64,000 nucleotides of DNA from Paenibacillus sp. JQZ6Y-1. GTDB taxonomy: Bacteria > Bacillota > Bacilli > Paenibacillales > Paenibacillaceae. This document shows positions 28,036-36,501 of this stretch, one piece after another. Location of the stretch: positions 2,976,001 to 3,040,000 of the forward strand of contig NZ_JBFDUZ010000001.1 in NCBI RefSeq assembly GCF_040719145.1. The letters are read 5' to 3'. Under the pieces are notes generated by a model. It did not search any database and was not told the DNA's origin. It was given only the letters and a program-made list of their open reading frames with translations. Positions within the stretch are counted from its first letter, which is position 1. The number at the start of each line of letters is the position of its first letter. Made by a program: the position numbers and the translations under genes.

Positions 28036-28105
28036 AAAAAGAATCTCCCTCATGATAGGAAAAGAAGTGGCATTCACCTTCTATTGTATCATCAGGGAGA
28101 TTCTT
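28036..28105 (+). terminator. Long hairpin terminator after the monooxygenase
   Basis: AAAGAATCTCCCT and AGGGAGATTCTTT form the outer arms, extended by CATGATA/TATCAT, with a nested small hairpin. The left part of the T-tract overlaps the end of a minus-strand gene remnant. Confidence 0.7.
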
Positions 28106-28250
28106 TGCGCTGCTCGGCAGTCAGAGTGCTATCATGCGTATAGATAAAAACTCCGTCATTCTGTACGAAGGAATTCTTATCCCAAGATTCGTACATTCCA
28201 TTACCTTCTGTTGACTTCCCAAAGGTAGCATTGGGTCCTCGTTCATATCC
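28092..28250 (-). pseudogene. C-terminal remnant of an unidentified protein
   Basis: This 52-codon frame has convincing protein character: GPNATFGKSTEGNGMYESWD and then VFIYTHDSTLTAEQRKESP, ending at a stop inside the hairpin region. An in-frame stop lies just upstream (28251-28253), and upstream codons in other frames look like continuations, so the gene seems truncated or frameshifted. The parent family was not recognised. The rest of 28251-28416 shows no gene. Confidence 0.4.
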
Positions 28251-28416
28251 TCAATATCTTCGACATCTCCCGTTAAATGAAATACTATCACATCCTAGCT
28301 CATCGTTCTTCATCCTGCCTATTATAAAATGAATGGTATCAGAGGGGACTCGCATACATGCAGTGATCACGCCTTAGCATAGCTTCTTGTCTTCACTTCA
28401 TCGTCAGCACTACCTA

Positions 28417-29472
28417 TTATCGCGTATATCCGGGTGCTCCCAGCAGGATCGGTTGTGGATTGAGCAGCACCCACTCTACTGCCAACTCGCATAATCTGGC
28501 AGGTTCATCTGTGCCATTTCCATTGTGAAGTTGGTCTGCCAATGCTTGCGCTTCTGCAAGTTCGGCATCGCTCAATGGCGTACCTATACTGAAATGATGC
28601 AGCAATCCTTGCAGCATACTACGGAATTGCTGATCCCAATTTATCCCACCATGATCCAGAATCTCGTAAGAAATTTTGCCTGTAATCCGAATGACTTCCC
28701 CTTGCACCGTTTGTGCGGAACCACTGGATGGAATAAGGAGCTTCCATAGTTCGGCGTGCTGCTGCTGCCAGCCCTTCGTGGATACGGTGATGGGCGATAC
28801 ACCATCGTGCATATGACGCTTTGCGACTGGTTCAACCTCGAATAATTCATATAAACGCGTCAGTGCCTGATCGGTCTGCTCTATATACTCCTCATTGAAC
28901 CCTGCCCGATGAAATTCGAACTCGCTTCCAATCCGCTTCACATGATCTCTCATGGCTGGAGTAATCACGATTCCCAAATCAAGCATGAACGCTGCAATCT
29001 CTGCCATTTCCACAATGTTTATATTTCTGCATTCAGCCAATGCTTTTTCCAGCGGCGTCTGATTCCGCTTATTTCTGGCATGGATATTCGCGCCGCTACC
29101 AATTAATATGCGAACCGCATCTGGCTTGAACGAACCATGAGCAGCAAACAGCGGAGTCTCATTTTGGTAATCCACTGCTTCTAGGTCTGCGCCCAGTTCT
29201 AGCAGCAATGCCGTATGCCCGCACCAGCTTCTCGCATGGTGATGCAGCGGTGTTTTCCCATAGTTGTCGGCTGCCTGTATATCTGCACCCTGCTCCACCA
29301 GCCAACGGATGAGCTCCGCTGGTACATTGTAAAAGCTCAAAGCTGGCTCTTTGCTGTAGCCGCCCCGCGCATCCCATTCACATTGATTGAATACTTCTTT
29401 CAATGCGGACAGGTCGCCTGCTTCAATGAGTTGGTCGAAGTTTTTGGGCAGTGTTTTTCTTTTTTTGGGCAT
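28417..29472 (-). CDS. Ankyrin-repeat protein
   Basis: The 351-residue protein has four to five ankyrin repeats in residues about 15-175 (LIRWLVEQGADIQAADNYGK, TALLLELGADLEAVDYQNET, VRILIGSGANIHARNKRNQT). A C-terminal domain of unknown fold spans about 190-351, with TVSTKGWQQQHAELWKLLIP. Soluble ankyrin proteins of this kind often occur in toxin-immunity clusters, but that role is an inference from context here. AAGGAGAG precedes the start. Confidence 0.85.
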   Translation of the reverse strand: MPKKRKTLPKNFDQLIEAGDLSALKEVFNQCEWDARGGYSKEPALSFYNVPAELIRWLVEQGADIQAADNYGKTPLHHHARSWCGHTALLLELGADLEAVDYQNETPLFAAHGSFKPDAVRILIGSGANIHARNKRNQTPLEKALAECRNINIVEMAEIAAFMLDLGIVITPAMRDHVKRIGSEFEFHRAGFNEEYIEQTDQALTRLYELFEVEPVAKRHMHDGVSPITVSTKGWQQQHAELWKLLIPSSGSAQTVQGEVIRITGKISYEILDHGGINWDQQFRSMLQGLLHHFSIGTPLSDAELAEAQALADQLHNGNGTDEPARLCELAVEWVLLNPQPILLGAPGYTR

Positions 29473-29524
29473 TATGTATCTCTCCTTGCGTGAACATTTT
29501 CATTTTTCACTGCTGACTGTTTGA

Positions 29525-30067
29525 TTACGGTTTTTGGCTCCACGGGGTTAATGTTCCAACCAAATGATAACTGGATTCGCCAATCATGCCTGCAATGACT
29601 CCATTAGCAATTTCATGATGAGTCAGCCAGCGTGAACCGTCCTGCTCTATCACAAACCCAAGCTGAATTTGATGATATTCACAATGTTCTAGCTTGCCGA
29701 CTGTCTGCACATACGCCTTCACATCGGCTCCACTACCCAACACATGAAACAGCTTCCACTTCTCGCTACGTACTTCCTGTATTTCGCTATCCAATAGCTG
29801 GATAACGGGTATGCCGTCTCCGTGAATCCAAGCGACTACCAGATCGTAACTGCCGTTTACAGATATGGATTGCTTGATTGCGTTTCTACATTCGATGTCG
29901 TTGCTATAATCGACCGGAATGGGGATGATATGAGGATTTACATTGGCTAATCGATGCAGCTTAGCACTATCTCTACCAATAATTGATACAGTATAACCCT
30001 GCTCGGCAAGCCATAATGAAGTTTGGGATAGCATTCCTGATCCACCAATGACAAGTGCGTGTTTCAT
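29525..30067 (-). CDS. Short-chain dehydrogenase-like Rossmann protein
   Basis: The 180-residue protein starts MKHALVIGGSGMLSQTSLWL with a GGSGML nucleotide-binding loop, followed by SIIGRDSAKLHRL. It lacks the YxxxK catalytic pair of classical SDRs and is short. It matches small atypical SDR proteins found in Bacillus relatives. AAAGGAG before 30067 favours this start over a longer open frame to 30157. Confidence 0.8.
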   Translation of the reverse strand: MKHALVIGGSGMLSQTSLWLAEQGYTVSIIGRDSAKLHRLANVNPHIIPIPVDYSNDIECRNAIKQSISVNGSYDLVVAWIHGDGIPVIQLLDSEIQEVRSEKWKLFHVLGSGADVKAYVQTVGKLEHCEYHQIQLGFVIEQDGSRWLTHHEIANGVIAGMIGESSYHLVGTLTPWSQKP

Positions 30068-30233
30068 GGTGCATTCTCCTTTCACTCTGTAGCTATATGG
30101 ATGATCTATATCTAGCTTGGTATATATGATGAATATGCTACTGTTATGTAAAATCATTCGCAGCGGAGCAACTTACTATACATTTTAACATTGTACGCTT
30201 GCTATATCATTCGCACACATCTATAAAATGTAT

Positions 30234-30578
30234 TTAATATTCACCATTATATTCTACATAACTACTTTCTCGTACACGCTTTATGTGGTAGGGCATATAC
30301 ATATTTCTTGTGTGTGGAAACAAATCTTCAATATAGTGTAGTAATGCTTCTACTATCTCGTCTGAATGAAAAATCTTATCATCTAAATAGCCGCTTAGCA
30401 AAGCTGAATCGCCTTTAAACTTAATACATAGGTAACCATAACCCGGATCTACAATAACCAAATTCATAATCTCGCTTTCACTTTGCTCTTTGGATACATC
30501 ATAAAATCGGAGTAATACATCCTGCTCTTTATAAAATACATCTACATCACAAGAAAACTGTTCAAATTGAAATTTCAT
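30234..30578 (-). CDS. Small hypothetical protein
   Basis: The acidic 114-residue protein begins MKFQFEQFSCDVDVFYKEQD. It has no recognised motif, signal peptide or membrane helix, and alternating strands suggest a small alpha/beta fold. GGCGGAAG lies before the start. It belongs to the row of short minus-strand genes here; an immunity role is possible only by context. Confidence 0.55.
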   Translation of the reverse strand: MKFQFEQFSCDVDVFYKEQDVLLRFYDVSKEQSESEIMNLVIVDPGYGYLCIKFKGDSALLSGYLDDKIFHSDEIVEALLHYIEDLFPHTRNMYMPYHIKRVRESSYVEYNGEY

Positions 30579-30681
30579 ACGATTCTTCCGCCTGCCTTAT
30601 CATATAATTAATCATTAGCTACCCTGATAACTCAACTCATGTTAATGGCTTACTTACCTGTTAATAGTTCATATGCTAGCT

Positions 30682-31149
30682 TTAATGATTGAGCTTCTTT
30701 TGTTCCATAATGATATTTTGAAGTTTATCTAGATTTTGTTGTAGTTCTTCTGCTACTTTCATCACTTGATCGCGTTGGAAAATAAATATACTACACGGGA
30801 TCAGTTGAGGAGCTTCAAACGGGATTTGCTCCGTCAGCCAAGTTATACTTTGCTCATCATGAATAATCTCAACGTAATACCCACCGCAGCCAAAAATACC
30901 GCATGAGCATGTAAATAGTGGATATACACCTGGACGAAGTAGCGTGTTAAAGAATTCTTCGACTACCAACACTTCATCATGAGCTAATTTATTCCCATTG
31001 ATATATACCACTAGCTTCCAGTCGACAACCGAAACCATTTTCCCTTTTACTTTGCTTATATTCTTGTAGACTCTTTTAATATCTACTTCCATCTCAATAG
31101 ACAATGTATCATATTTACAATCATCTTTTTGCTTTTCATCAACAGTCAT
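30682..31149 (-). CDS. Hypothetical protein with CxCGxxGCGG motif
   Basis: The 155-residue protein carries FTCSCGIFGCGGYYVEI near residues 78-94, a possible zinc-binding Cys cluster between two beta strands, followed by SITWLTEQIPFE. The protein at 31933-32373 has a related arrangement (VCPWCGDEECGFISV, then VTWQDF), so the two may be distant paralogs. No function is known for this type. It is preceded on its strand by a broken gene and a small hypothetical gene. Confidence 0.6.
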   Translation of the reverse strand: MTVDEKQKDDCKYDTLSIEMEVDIKRVYKNISKVKGKMVSVVDWKLVVYINGNKLAHDEVLVVEEFFNTLLRPGVYPLFTCSCGIFGCGGYYVEIIHDEQSITWLTEQIPFEAPQLIPCSIFIFQRDQVMKVAEELQQNLDKLQNIIMEQKKLNH

Positions 31150-31222
31150 ATTACACCTCGTGCTTTTGGACTCTACTCTTAAATAGATTGATTACTACTA
31201 TATATATTTATCGTATTCAACT

Positions 31223-31483
31223 CTAATATCTTTCTTCCAGCTTTTCTTGTTCGCTTTTTTTATCAATATATGTACCAGATGAAACAAATTCTATTTTTCC
31301 TGCTTGCAAAACAAACTTGGATGTATAGTTGATGCTTATTCATTCTAAATAGGTACCATAATCTAATTCTTCCTCGAGTAATTCACTGTATTCGTATAAC
31401 CAGCTCTCAAACTGAGCAATCCCTATGTCTTTTCGCAACACCACTATACATTGAGATACTAACGCTTCACTTACTGTTTCCAT
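31223..31483 (-). pseudogene. Small gene interrupted by an in-frame TGA
   Basis: A good AAAGGA site precedes ATG at 31483. The frame reads METVSEALVSQCIVVLRKDI and continues to TYLE, where a TGA (31340-31342) stops it. Read through that codon, the same frame runs on for 38 more sense codons (ISINYTSKFVLQ) to TAG at 31223. The joined product resembles small Bacillota proteins of about 80 residues with a conserved Asn-Tyr-x-Ser-Lys segment, as remembered. A nonsense mutation in an otherwise intact gene is the simplest reading. Confidence 0.5.
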
Positions 31484-31536
31484 AGACGTATTCCTTTCAT
31501 CATAGAATATGAACTTTGCTGGTATTACTTCTACAA

Positions 31537-31893
31537 TTATAATGAATCTTTCTCATCTTGAAGCACTTTTACTTCTGTTGAAAAGCTCCAATGAATGATC
31601 TTAGCGACTGTAGCTGGTGTGATCACATCGTCTTCCCACAACGGAGTCAACACTCTTTTATAATATCCGTTATCCATCGCTAGTCCCTCGAACTGTTTGC
31701 CTTGAACGACGATAAAAGGAAGGCAATCGGTTTGATGAGATTGCCCAATATGATAAGAAACAACAAACTTTCTATCTTGAGAAATAATATGAAGTTTGAT
31801 TTGCCCCGCATCTTCCCAATCAGGGGCAACGTACCAGTAAAAATCCCGATCCAAGCATACGATTTTTCTTCTTCCTTTGCTGCTGATCGCCAT
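31537..31893 (-). CDS. Small hypothetical protein
   Basis: The protein has about 118 residues, begins MAISSKGRRKIVCLDRDFYW and contains YVAPDWEDAGQIKLHIISQD and VVSYHIGQS. It has no known motif. AAAGGAG lies 11 bases before ATG 31893; a GTG at 31905 overlaps that site and is less likely. It follows the CxxCG protein gene (31933) closely, 39 bases downstream, and is probably co-transcribed with it. Confidence 0.6.
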   Translation of the reverse strand: MAISSKGRRKIVCLDRDFYWYVAPDWEDAGQIKLHIISQDRKFVVSYHIGQSHQTDCLPFIVVQGKQFEGLAMDNGYYKRVLTPLWEDDVITPATVAKIIHWSFSTEVKVLQDEKDSL

Positions 31894-31932
31894 ACTGTTA
31901 CTCACTCCTTTGATATAGATTACGGTACTAAT

Positions 31933-32373
31933 CTACTCTCGTTCTACATATGTACCGCGAATCGCTTGTTCATATTCCTCCCATTCAAACGTAAAAGGAC
32001 CCAATGGAAGTAATTCACCCTCTTCACCCAATCTAAAATCCTGCCATGTTACTGTATCTCCTTCACGCTCCACAAATACCGAAATGAAGCCACATTCCTC
32101 ATCACCGCACCACGGACAAACCAGCAGGGGATAACGATAATACAGATAAGGATGCCGATCATTCAGCAAAAAGTAATCTACCATTTGCTGCTGATGCTCT
32201 TGGATTCCCCAGCCAAAGCACGGAATCATATCGTGCTTTTTCAGCATCTCGTAAATAGAGATACCATCGATGAGGATATCGCTAAAATGCGGATTTACTT
32301 GTCCTTCTGGCTTCACTTCCGAATCGGCATAACGCTTCGATCGTTTCGTTTGAATACGATAGATGTTGCTCAT
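31933..32373 (-). CDS. Hypothetical protein with CPWCGDEECG motif
   Basis: The 146-residue protein starts MSNIYRIQTKRSKRYADSEV. It has YYRYPLLVCPWCGDEECGF near 82-100, a likely metal-binding Cys cluster, then VTWQDFRLG and LGPFTFEWEEYEQAI. Proteins of this layout are common uncharacterised members of Bacillota gene arrays. AAGGTG precedes the start. It shares the Cys arrangement with 30682-31149. Confidence 0.65.
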   Translation of the reverse strand: MSNIYRIQTKRSKRYADSEVKPEGQVNPHFSDILIDGISIYEMLKKHDMIPCFGWGIQEHQQQMVDYFLLNDRHPYLYYRYPLLVCPWCGDEECGFISVFVEREGDTVTWQDFRLGEEGELLPLGPFTFEWEEYEQAIRGTYVERE

Positions 32374-32701
32374 TGTTCACGCACCTTCTTCCAAATTTCT
32401 GTCGAGTAACATTAGATTTTTTAATATCGTATGTATCCCACCAAAACTTTCCATAAGCCCAACAAGATGGATGAGGTAATGGAGGATATGCGCTGAGTAG
32501 AGTATACACTCCATTACCTTCTGTTGTTCATTTTATGCTCATGTTTTCTAAAAAATAATTTAATATTTTTTGTAAATATATTCTTAACTATACCTCTATA
32601 TGATCTGCCATAACTGTATAGCCAGATTGGTGAGCGTAGCCAAATGGGGGGAATCGGCTTTTCAATAATTATTAGAATCCCCTTCTATGTGTCTATATAT
32701 T
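32374..32701. other. Intergenic stretch with an inverted repeat
   Basis: The 328 bases contain a 10-bp inverted repeat, GGTAATGGAG (32475-32484) and CTCCATTACC (32509-32518), without a T-tract. A T-rich section without genes follows. The 16-mer CCATTACCTTCTGTTG at about 32511 also occurs near 28199 inside a gene remnant, so part of this stretch may be old coding DNA. Confidence 0.3.
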
Positions 32702-33856
32702 TCAATCTAGCTTATACGTATACACATGAACCGAATTATCGGAGGGGAATTTGTAACGGAACGATAGCGTACCATTATTGTTTTTAACAAACGTAATGAT
32801 GGTGCTCTCTGAAGTATATTCAGAACGGTCGGCGGCAGCTTGGATTAGGAATTGTTTTTCTTTTGCTGGCAGATTCAATACTTCGTGTAAGTAGACAGCT
32901 TTGCCAGTTTCCCGATTGTATACAATCAGATGCTGGGTTTCGTACTCGCGGACGATCAGGAATGGGGCTTCGGCATGCTCGACCAAATAGCTGTAGTCTG
33001 GATTCAGCTTCTGAGCCAGATTGTAAGATGATGTTTGTTTACCTGTCGGTGTTACGAAATCGGTTTGTTTGCCGTTTGTGAATACATATTCGCCATTGCT
33101 GGTATCGATACTAGTATCTATAAAATCACCGACGATAGGCAGAAATCCTTCTTTGATAATCTTATGATTGGCTGCAATGAGACGGTCTGTAGTACGAATC
33201 CGATTGTCAACACCTACTGCTTCGGTGGCTTTGATATAAGCAGATGAATCGGACAGTTTCTTCACTTCAACATCCGTCGAATAGTACAGATCGATTTTTA
33301 CTTTGCCGATCATTTTGCCTTTTTGCTGTCCGATGGCTTGGTATATATTTTTGGTATCACGGTTGATCCAGTAGGTGAGATTCTGATCCATGCCCATCAC
33401 ATACGAGGAAGGCAGATAAATGCTCCGGTTGGCTGCATCCCATGATACGGTCTGCTTTAACCCGCTGGCAATGAATTTTAAAGGAAGATAGGTCACTCCA
33501 TTGATAATCTGAGCGGGTACGTCAAGACTGGTTTTCTTGCCGTCTACCATCGCTGTTTTGCTGCCGATGGTCAGTTGAATTGTGTGCTCGGCTCCGTATA
33601 GGGAGACCGTTTTGCTCGTAGCATTCCAGAATGTACGGAGACTGGCGTTTTGACCGATTTCACGAACAGGCAGCAGCACTCTTCCGTTGTTAATATAGAC
33701 AGGCTTGGTCAGGGTGACGCTGTAACGGTCTCCACCGAGTTCAATACTTACTTCGTTTATACGAACTATACTGTTCGCCTTGGCTAAAGAAGACATGGGG
33801 CTATAGATTAGACATAGACTGGTGAGAATCAATACAGCTGTGATCCATTTACGCAT
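32702..33856 (-). CDS. Secreted protein with copper-amine-oxidase-like N-terminal domain
   Basis: The 384-residue protein has a signal peptide (MRKWITAVLILTSLCLIYS) and then a CuAO_N/stalk domain (about 25-150), with VYINNGRVLLPVREIGQNAS, the strand pair around VSLYGAEHTIQLTIGSK, and INGVTYLPLKFIASGL. This is a common non-catalytic surface domain in Paenibacillus. The remaining 230 residues are beta-rich and unrecognised. GGAGG lies 9 bases before ATG 33856; an in-frame TTG at 33865 is less likely. Confidence 0.85.
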   Translation of the reverse strand: MRKWITAVLILTSLCLIYSPMSSLAKANSIVRINEVSIELGGDRYSVTLTKPVYINNGRVLLPVREIGQNASLRTFWNATSKTVSLYGAEHTIQLTIGSKTAMVDGKKTSLDVPAQIINGVTYLPLKFIASGLKQTVSWDAANRSIYLPSSYVMGMDQNLTYWINRDTKNIYQAIGQQKGKMIGKVKIDLYYSTDVEVKKLSDSSAYIKATEAVGVDNRIRTTDRLIAANHKIIKEGFLPIVGDFIDTSIDTSNGEYVFTNGKQTDFVTPTGKQTSSYNLAQKLNPDYSYLVEHAEAPFLIVREYETQHLIVYNRETGKAVYLHEVLNLPAKEKQFLIQAAADRSEYTSESTIITFVKNNNGTLSFRYKFPSDNSVHVYTYKLD

Positions 33857-33920
33857 ATTGGACAACCTCCTAATTTATGTATGTAATGTTGATGACGTTT
33901 GCATGTGTAAAAATGTTTCA

Positions 33921-33967
33921 ATACACCAAAAAAACTCTTACGATTAGGCAAGAGTGTTTTGGTGTAT
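33921..33967 (-). terminator. Hairpin terminator downstream of the oxidoreductase gene
   Basis: TACACCAAAA plus ACTCTT pairs with AAGAGT plus GTTTTGGTGTA around a short loop, with one bulge. It lies between the minus-strand oxidoreductase and the CuAO_N gene. Confidence 0.6.
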
Positions 33968-34111
33968 TGCAGACCTTATTTTGTACGATAACAAAGATCG
34001 TTTACAGTTATAGCGAGATTACTTACGGTTACTGGGCAGAAAACAGGTTGTTGTTTTTAGCCTGTTATGCGATGCGAAAAATCATATAACGATGCAATGT
34101 CGCATCGAATA

Positions 34112-34663
34112 TTATCTCTGTTCAACCACAGCGGAGCCATTGCGAATATACTCGACATAATCAACAGCGCTCTGCTCCACCTGTTCGTCTGTCGCCTGAA
34201 AGGAAGCGCCGAAAAAGGCAAAATGCGGAAGCTCGACAGCGCCGACATGATGAAGACTTGCTTTAAAAGGAGCTAGAACCTGCTCTACGGTAAACTGAAC
34301 CGAGCCACCCGGCAAATAGTTGATTTCGTGATTGCCGATGGACAACGCGACACTGAAGTGTTTGCCTTTCAAACGATCTCCTGTCGATCCGTATGCCCAG
34401 CCGTAAGCGAATACTTCATCCATCCATTTTTTCAGCAAGGGCGGATAGCTATACCAGTACAGCGGAAATTGTAAAATAATATGATCGTATTGCTCCAACA
34501 ATTGCTGTTCGCGGGCGATGTCGATCTGCCAATCAGGATATTCTTTGTATAATTCATGCAAAGTAACTTCCTGCGGATGCTTCACCAACTCCTGCTGCCA
34601 GCGACGATTGACCCGCGATACCTCCAAATTCGGATGTGCCAGTATAACCAGTGTGTTTCTCAT
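34112..34663 (-). CDS. NAD(P)H-dependent quinone oxidoreductase (flavodoxin-like fold)
   Basis: The 183-residue protein begins MRNTLVILAHPNLEVSRVNR, the FMN-phosphate loop of KefF/MdaB/YwrO-type reductases. It continues with HIILQFPLYWYSYPPLLKKWMDEV and LSIGNHEINYLPGG, both typical. It should reduce quinones or similar electrophiles with NAD(P)H and a flavin. GGGAGAAG before 34663 decides the start. It is divergent from an HxlR regulator, a common arrangement for redox-responsive control. Confidence 0.9.
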   Translation of the reverse strand: MRNTLVILAHPNLEVSRVNRRWQQELVKHPQEVTLHELYKEYPDWQIDIAREQQLLEQYDHIILQFPLYWYSYPPLLKKWMDEVFAYGWAYGSTGDRLKGKHFSVALSIGNHEINYLPGGSVQFTVEQVLAPFKASLHHVGAVELPHFAFFGASFQATDEQVEQSAVDYVEYIRNGSAVVEQR

Positions 34664-34783
34664 ATTCTTCTCCCTCTCCGTCTCTCTGTCATAGTCATGG
34701 GTTGCATACATCTTCCTGCATTTCGGAATACACTCATTATGCTACTGCCTGTACAGGATGAAAATACACACAATGAAGTAAGA

Positions 34784-34803
34784 TACTTACCTGAAGGTAG
34801 GTA
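34784..34803. promoter_or_regulatory. Inverted repeat, likely HxlR-family operator
   Basis: TACTTACC-TGAA-GGTAGGTA is an inverted repeat with 7 of 8 positions matched. It lies in the region shared by the quinone oxidoreductase (minus) and the HxlR gene (plus). HxlR-type repressors bind dyads of this size in such divergent regions. Confidence 0.6.
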
Positions 34804-34962
34804 CTGGACGACGATCATTGTCTATGACAAAATAAAGGTTTAAGGTAAGATGCCTGTCTACAAGGAACAGAAATGGATCTGTCATTGATGTCATCGAGTA
34901 CATCTTTTCCATATATCCCAACGACCATGTATGGGCAAACTGAAAGAAAAAGGACTGAGATC

Positions 34963-35343
34963 ATGAAACAATATAATCTGGGCATTGAAGCTACCTTGGA
35001 GATCATCGGGGGCAAATGGAAAGCGCTAATCGTCTGTCTGCTGATGACTGGTGTTAAACGAACCGGACAGCTAGAGCGCAGCATTACAGGCATTTCACAA
35101 AAGGTACTGATTCAGCAGCTGCGCGAGCTGGAACGCGACGGTCTGGTCGAGCGCAAAGTATATGAGCAAATGCCGCCCCGCGTCGAATACAGTCTGACTC
35201 CATATGGCGTTACTGCCATCCAAATTGTGGAGGTTATGTGCGCATGGGGAACGAAAAATATCCATATGCGCCAGCAAGCTGGTGAAGAGATTGAATTGCT
35301 GGAAGACGAGCTAGCCGCGTCTCATGCTCCCACCTCCAAGTAA
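34963..35343 (+). CDS. HxlR-family transcriptional regulator
   Basis: The 126-residue protein has the HxlR winged helix: TLEIIGGKWKALIVCLL, ITGISQKVLIQQLRELERDG and VYEQMPPRVEYSLTPYG. Members such as YodB and HypR sense quinones or disulfide stress through cysteines. This protein has Cys in VCLL and MCAWG but none in the very N-terminus, so the YodB mechanism is not assured. An AAAGGA site precedes ATG 34963; an upstream frame to 34873 covers likely promoter sequence. The SDR gene follows 114 bases downstream. Confidence 0.9.
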   Translation: MKQYNLGIEATLEIIGGKWKALIVCLLMTGVKRTGQLERSITGISQKVLIQQLRELERDGLVERKVYEQMPPRVEYSLTPYGVTAIQIVEVMCAWGTKNIHMRQQAGEEIELLEDELAASHAPTSK

Positions 35344-35457
35344 ATCCATCGGCAGTTTGTCGAACCATCCTATTCTCCCATGATTGACGTTCTCCCTGTC
35401 CGGGTAAATGCAGTACGAACAGGAATGAGAATGATCAACGAACAGGAGGATGACGAC

Positions 35458-36249
35458 ATGCTAGGGAAAAAGACCATTTTCATCACAGGTGCAGGAACCG
35501 GACTCGGAAAAGGCGCTGCCATTGGACTTGCACAAAAAGGGCACAAGGTTATTGCTACCGTTGAAACGATCTCTCAGGTTCCACCATTGCAGGACTATGC
35601 TAAGGAACAGGGTTTGAATATCGAGGTGTTCAAGCTGGACGTGAACAATCCGCTGGATCGTGCTCAGGTGGATAAATACGATATTGATGTATTTGTTGCC
35701 AATGCTGCGATTGGACAAGGTGGTCCACTTGCGGAATTGCCAGTCGAGAATCTGCGCCAGATTTTTGAAACCAATGTATTCAGTTCGTTGGAGCTGGTTC
35801 AGCTGGTTGCCAAACAAATGGTGGCGAAGAAAAAAGGGAAGATCATCTTTATCAGCTCAATCGCTGGTCTGAGTGTAACCCCGTATCTCGGTCCCTATTG
35901 CGCATCTAAGCATGCGGTGGAAGCCATTGCACAGGCACTCAAGGATGAGCTGGCTGAATTTAATATACAAGTTGCTACGATCAATCCGGGTCCTTTCAAG
36001 ACTGGATTCAACGATATGATGTTTGCCGAAAAAGAAAAATGGTATGACGAAAAGACCAATTTCACCAAACGTGCCGATCTGCTGAAGGGCGAAAAAATGC
36101 TCGCCCAGCAATTTGATCCGCAGGATATGATCGAGAAAATGGTCGAAATCATCGACGCTAAGCACCACCCATTCCGCAATGTGTACCCCGAAGCTTCCGA
36201 GCAACAGGTGAAGGAATATCAAGCCAAGCTGTGGGAAGAACAGGTGTAA
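35458..36249 (+). CDS. Short-chain dehydrogenase/reductase (SDR)
   Basis: The 263-residue protein has the nucleotide-binding TGAGTGLGKGAA, the NAA motif in VFVANAAIG, the catalytic Ser in ISSIAG and YxxxK in YCASKHA. It is a classical SDR, probably cytosolic, with substrate unknown. AGGAGG at 35445-35450 sets ATG 35458; an earlier in-frame ATG lacks a site. It lies directly after the HxlR gene and may be in the same regulon as the divergent quinone reductase. Confidence 0.9.
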   Translation: MLGKKTIFITGAGTGLGKGAAIGLAQKGHKVIATVETISQVPPLQDYAKEQGLNIEVFKLDVNNPLDRAQVDKYDIDVFVANAAIGQGGPLAELPVENLRQIFETNVFSSLELVQLVAKQMVAKKKGKIIFISSIAGLSVTPYLGPYCASKHAVEAIAQALKDELAEFNIQVATINPGPFKTGFNDMMFAEKEKWYDEKTNFTKRADLLKGEKMLAQQFDPQDMIEKMVEIIDAKHHPFRNVYPEASEQQVKEYQAKLWEEQV

Positions 36250-36314
36250 CGAACAGAGACGGATGGTAAGAAGTAGATAGGGTTGGTAACGAATAGATAG
36301 AACGGATTGCAAAC

Positions 36315-36376
36315 AAACAGTGCCTTTTCGCATATGTCCTTGGAAGTAAAGGAGATGGCGAAAAGGCACTGTTTAT
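36315..36376 (+). terminator. Terminator after the SDR gene
   Basis: AAACAGTGCCTTTTCGC and GCGAAAAGGCACTGTTT form a perfect 17-bp stem with a 25-base loop. Confidence 0.85.
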
Positions 36377-36501
36377 TTGTATAGATGATTTTATGGAATC
36401 AGATAGGTGCATGATTAGATGCCCAACTCATCCCAGTTGTATATCCCATAGCCTGAGATCGGTTTCTTGTACTTGTAGTAAATCATGCTCGGCTCTCTTT
36501 T

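Noticed and set aside
32282-32509. 75-codon minus-strand frame upstream of the Cys-cluster gene
   Set aside because: It overlaps the start of a better supported gene, has no ribosome binding site, and its product was not recognised.
32475-32518. Inverted repeat as a terminator
   Set aside because: No T-tract follows on either strand, so it is only noted as a repeat.
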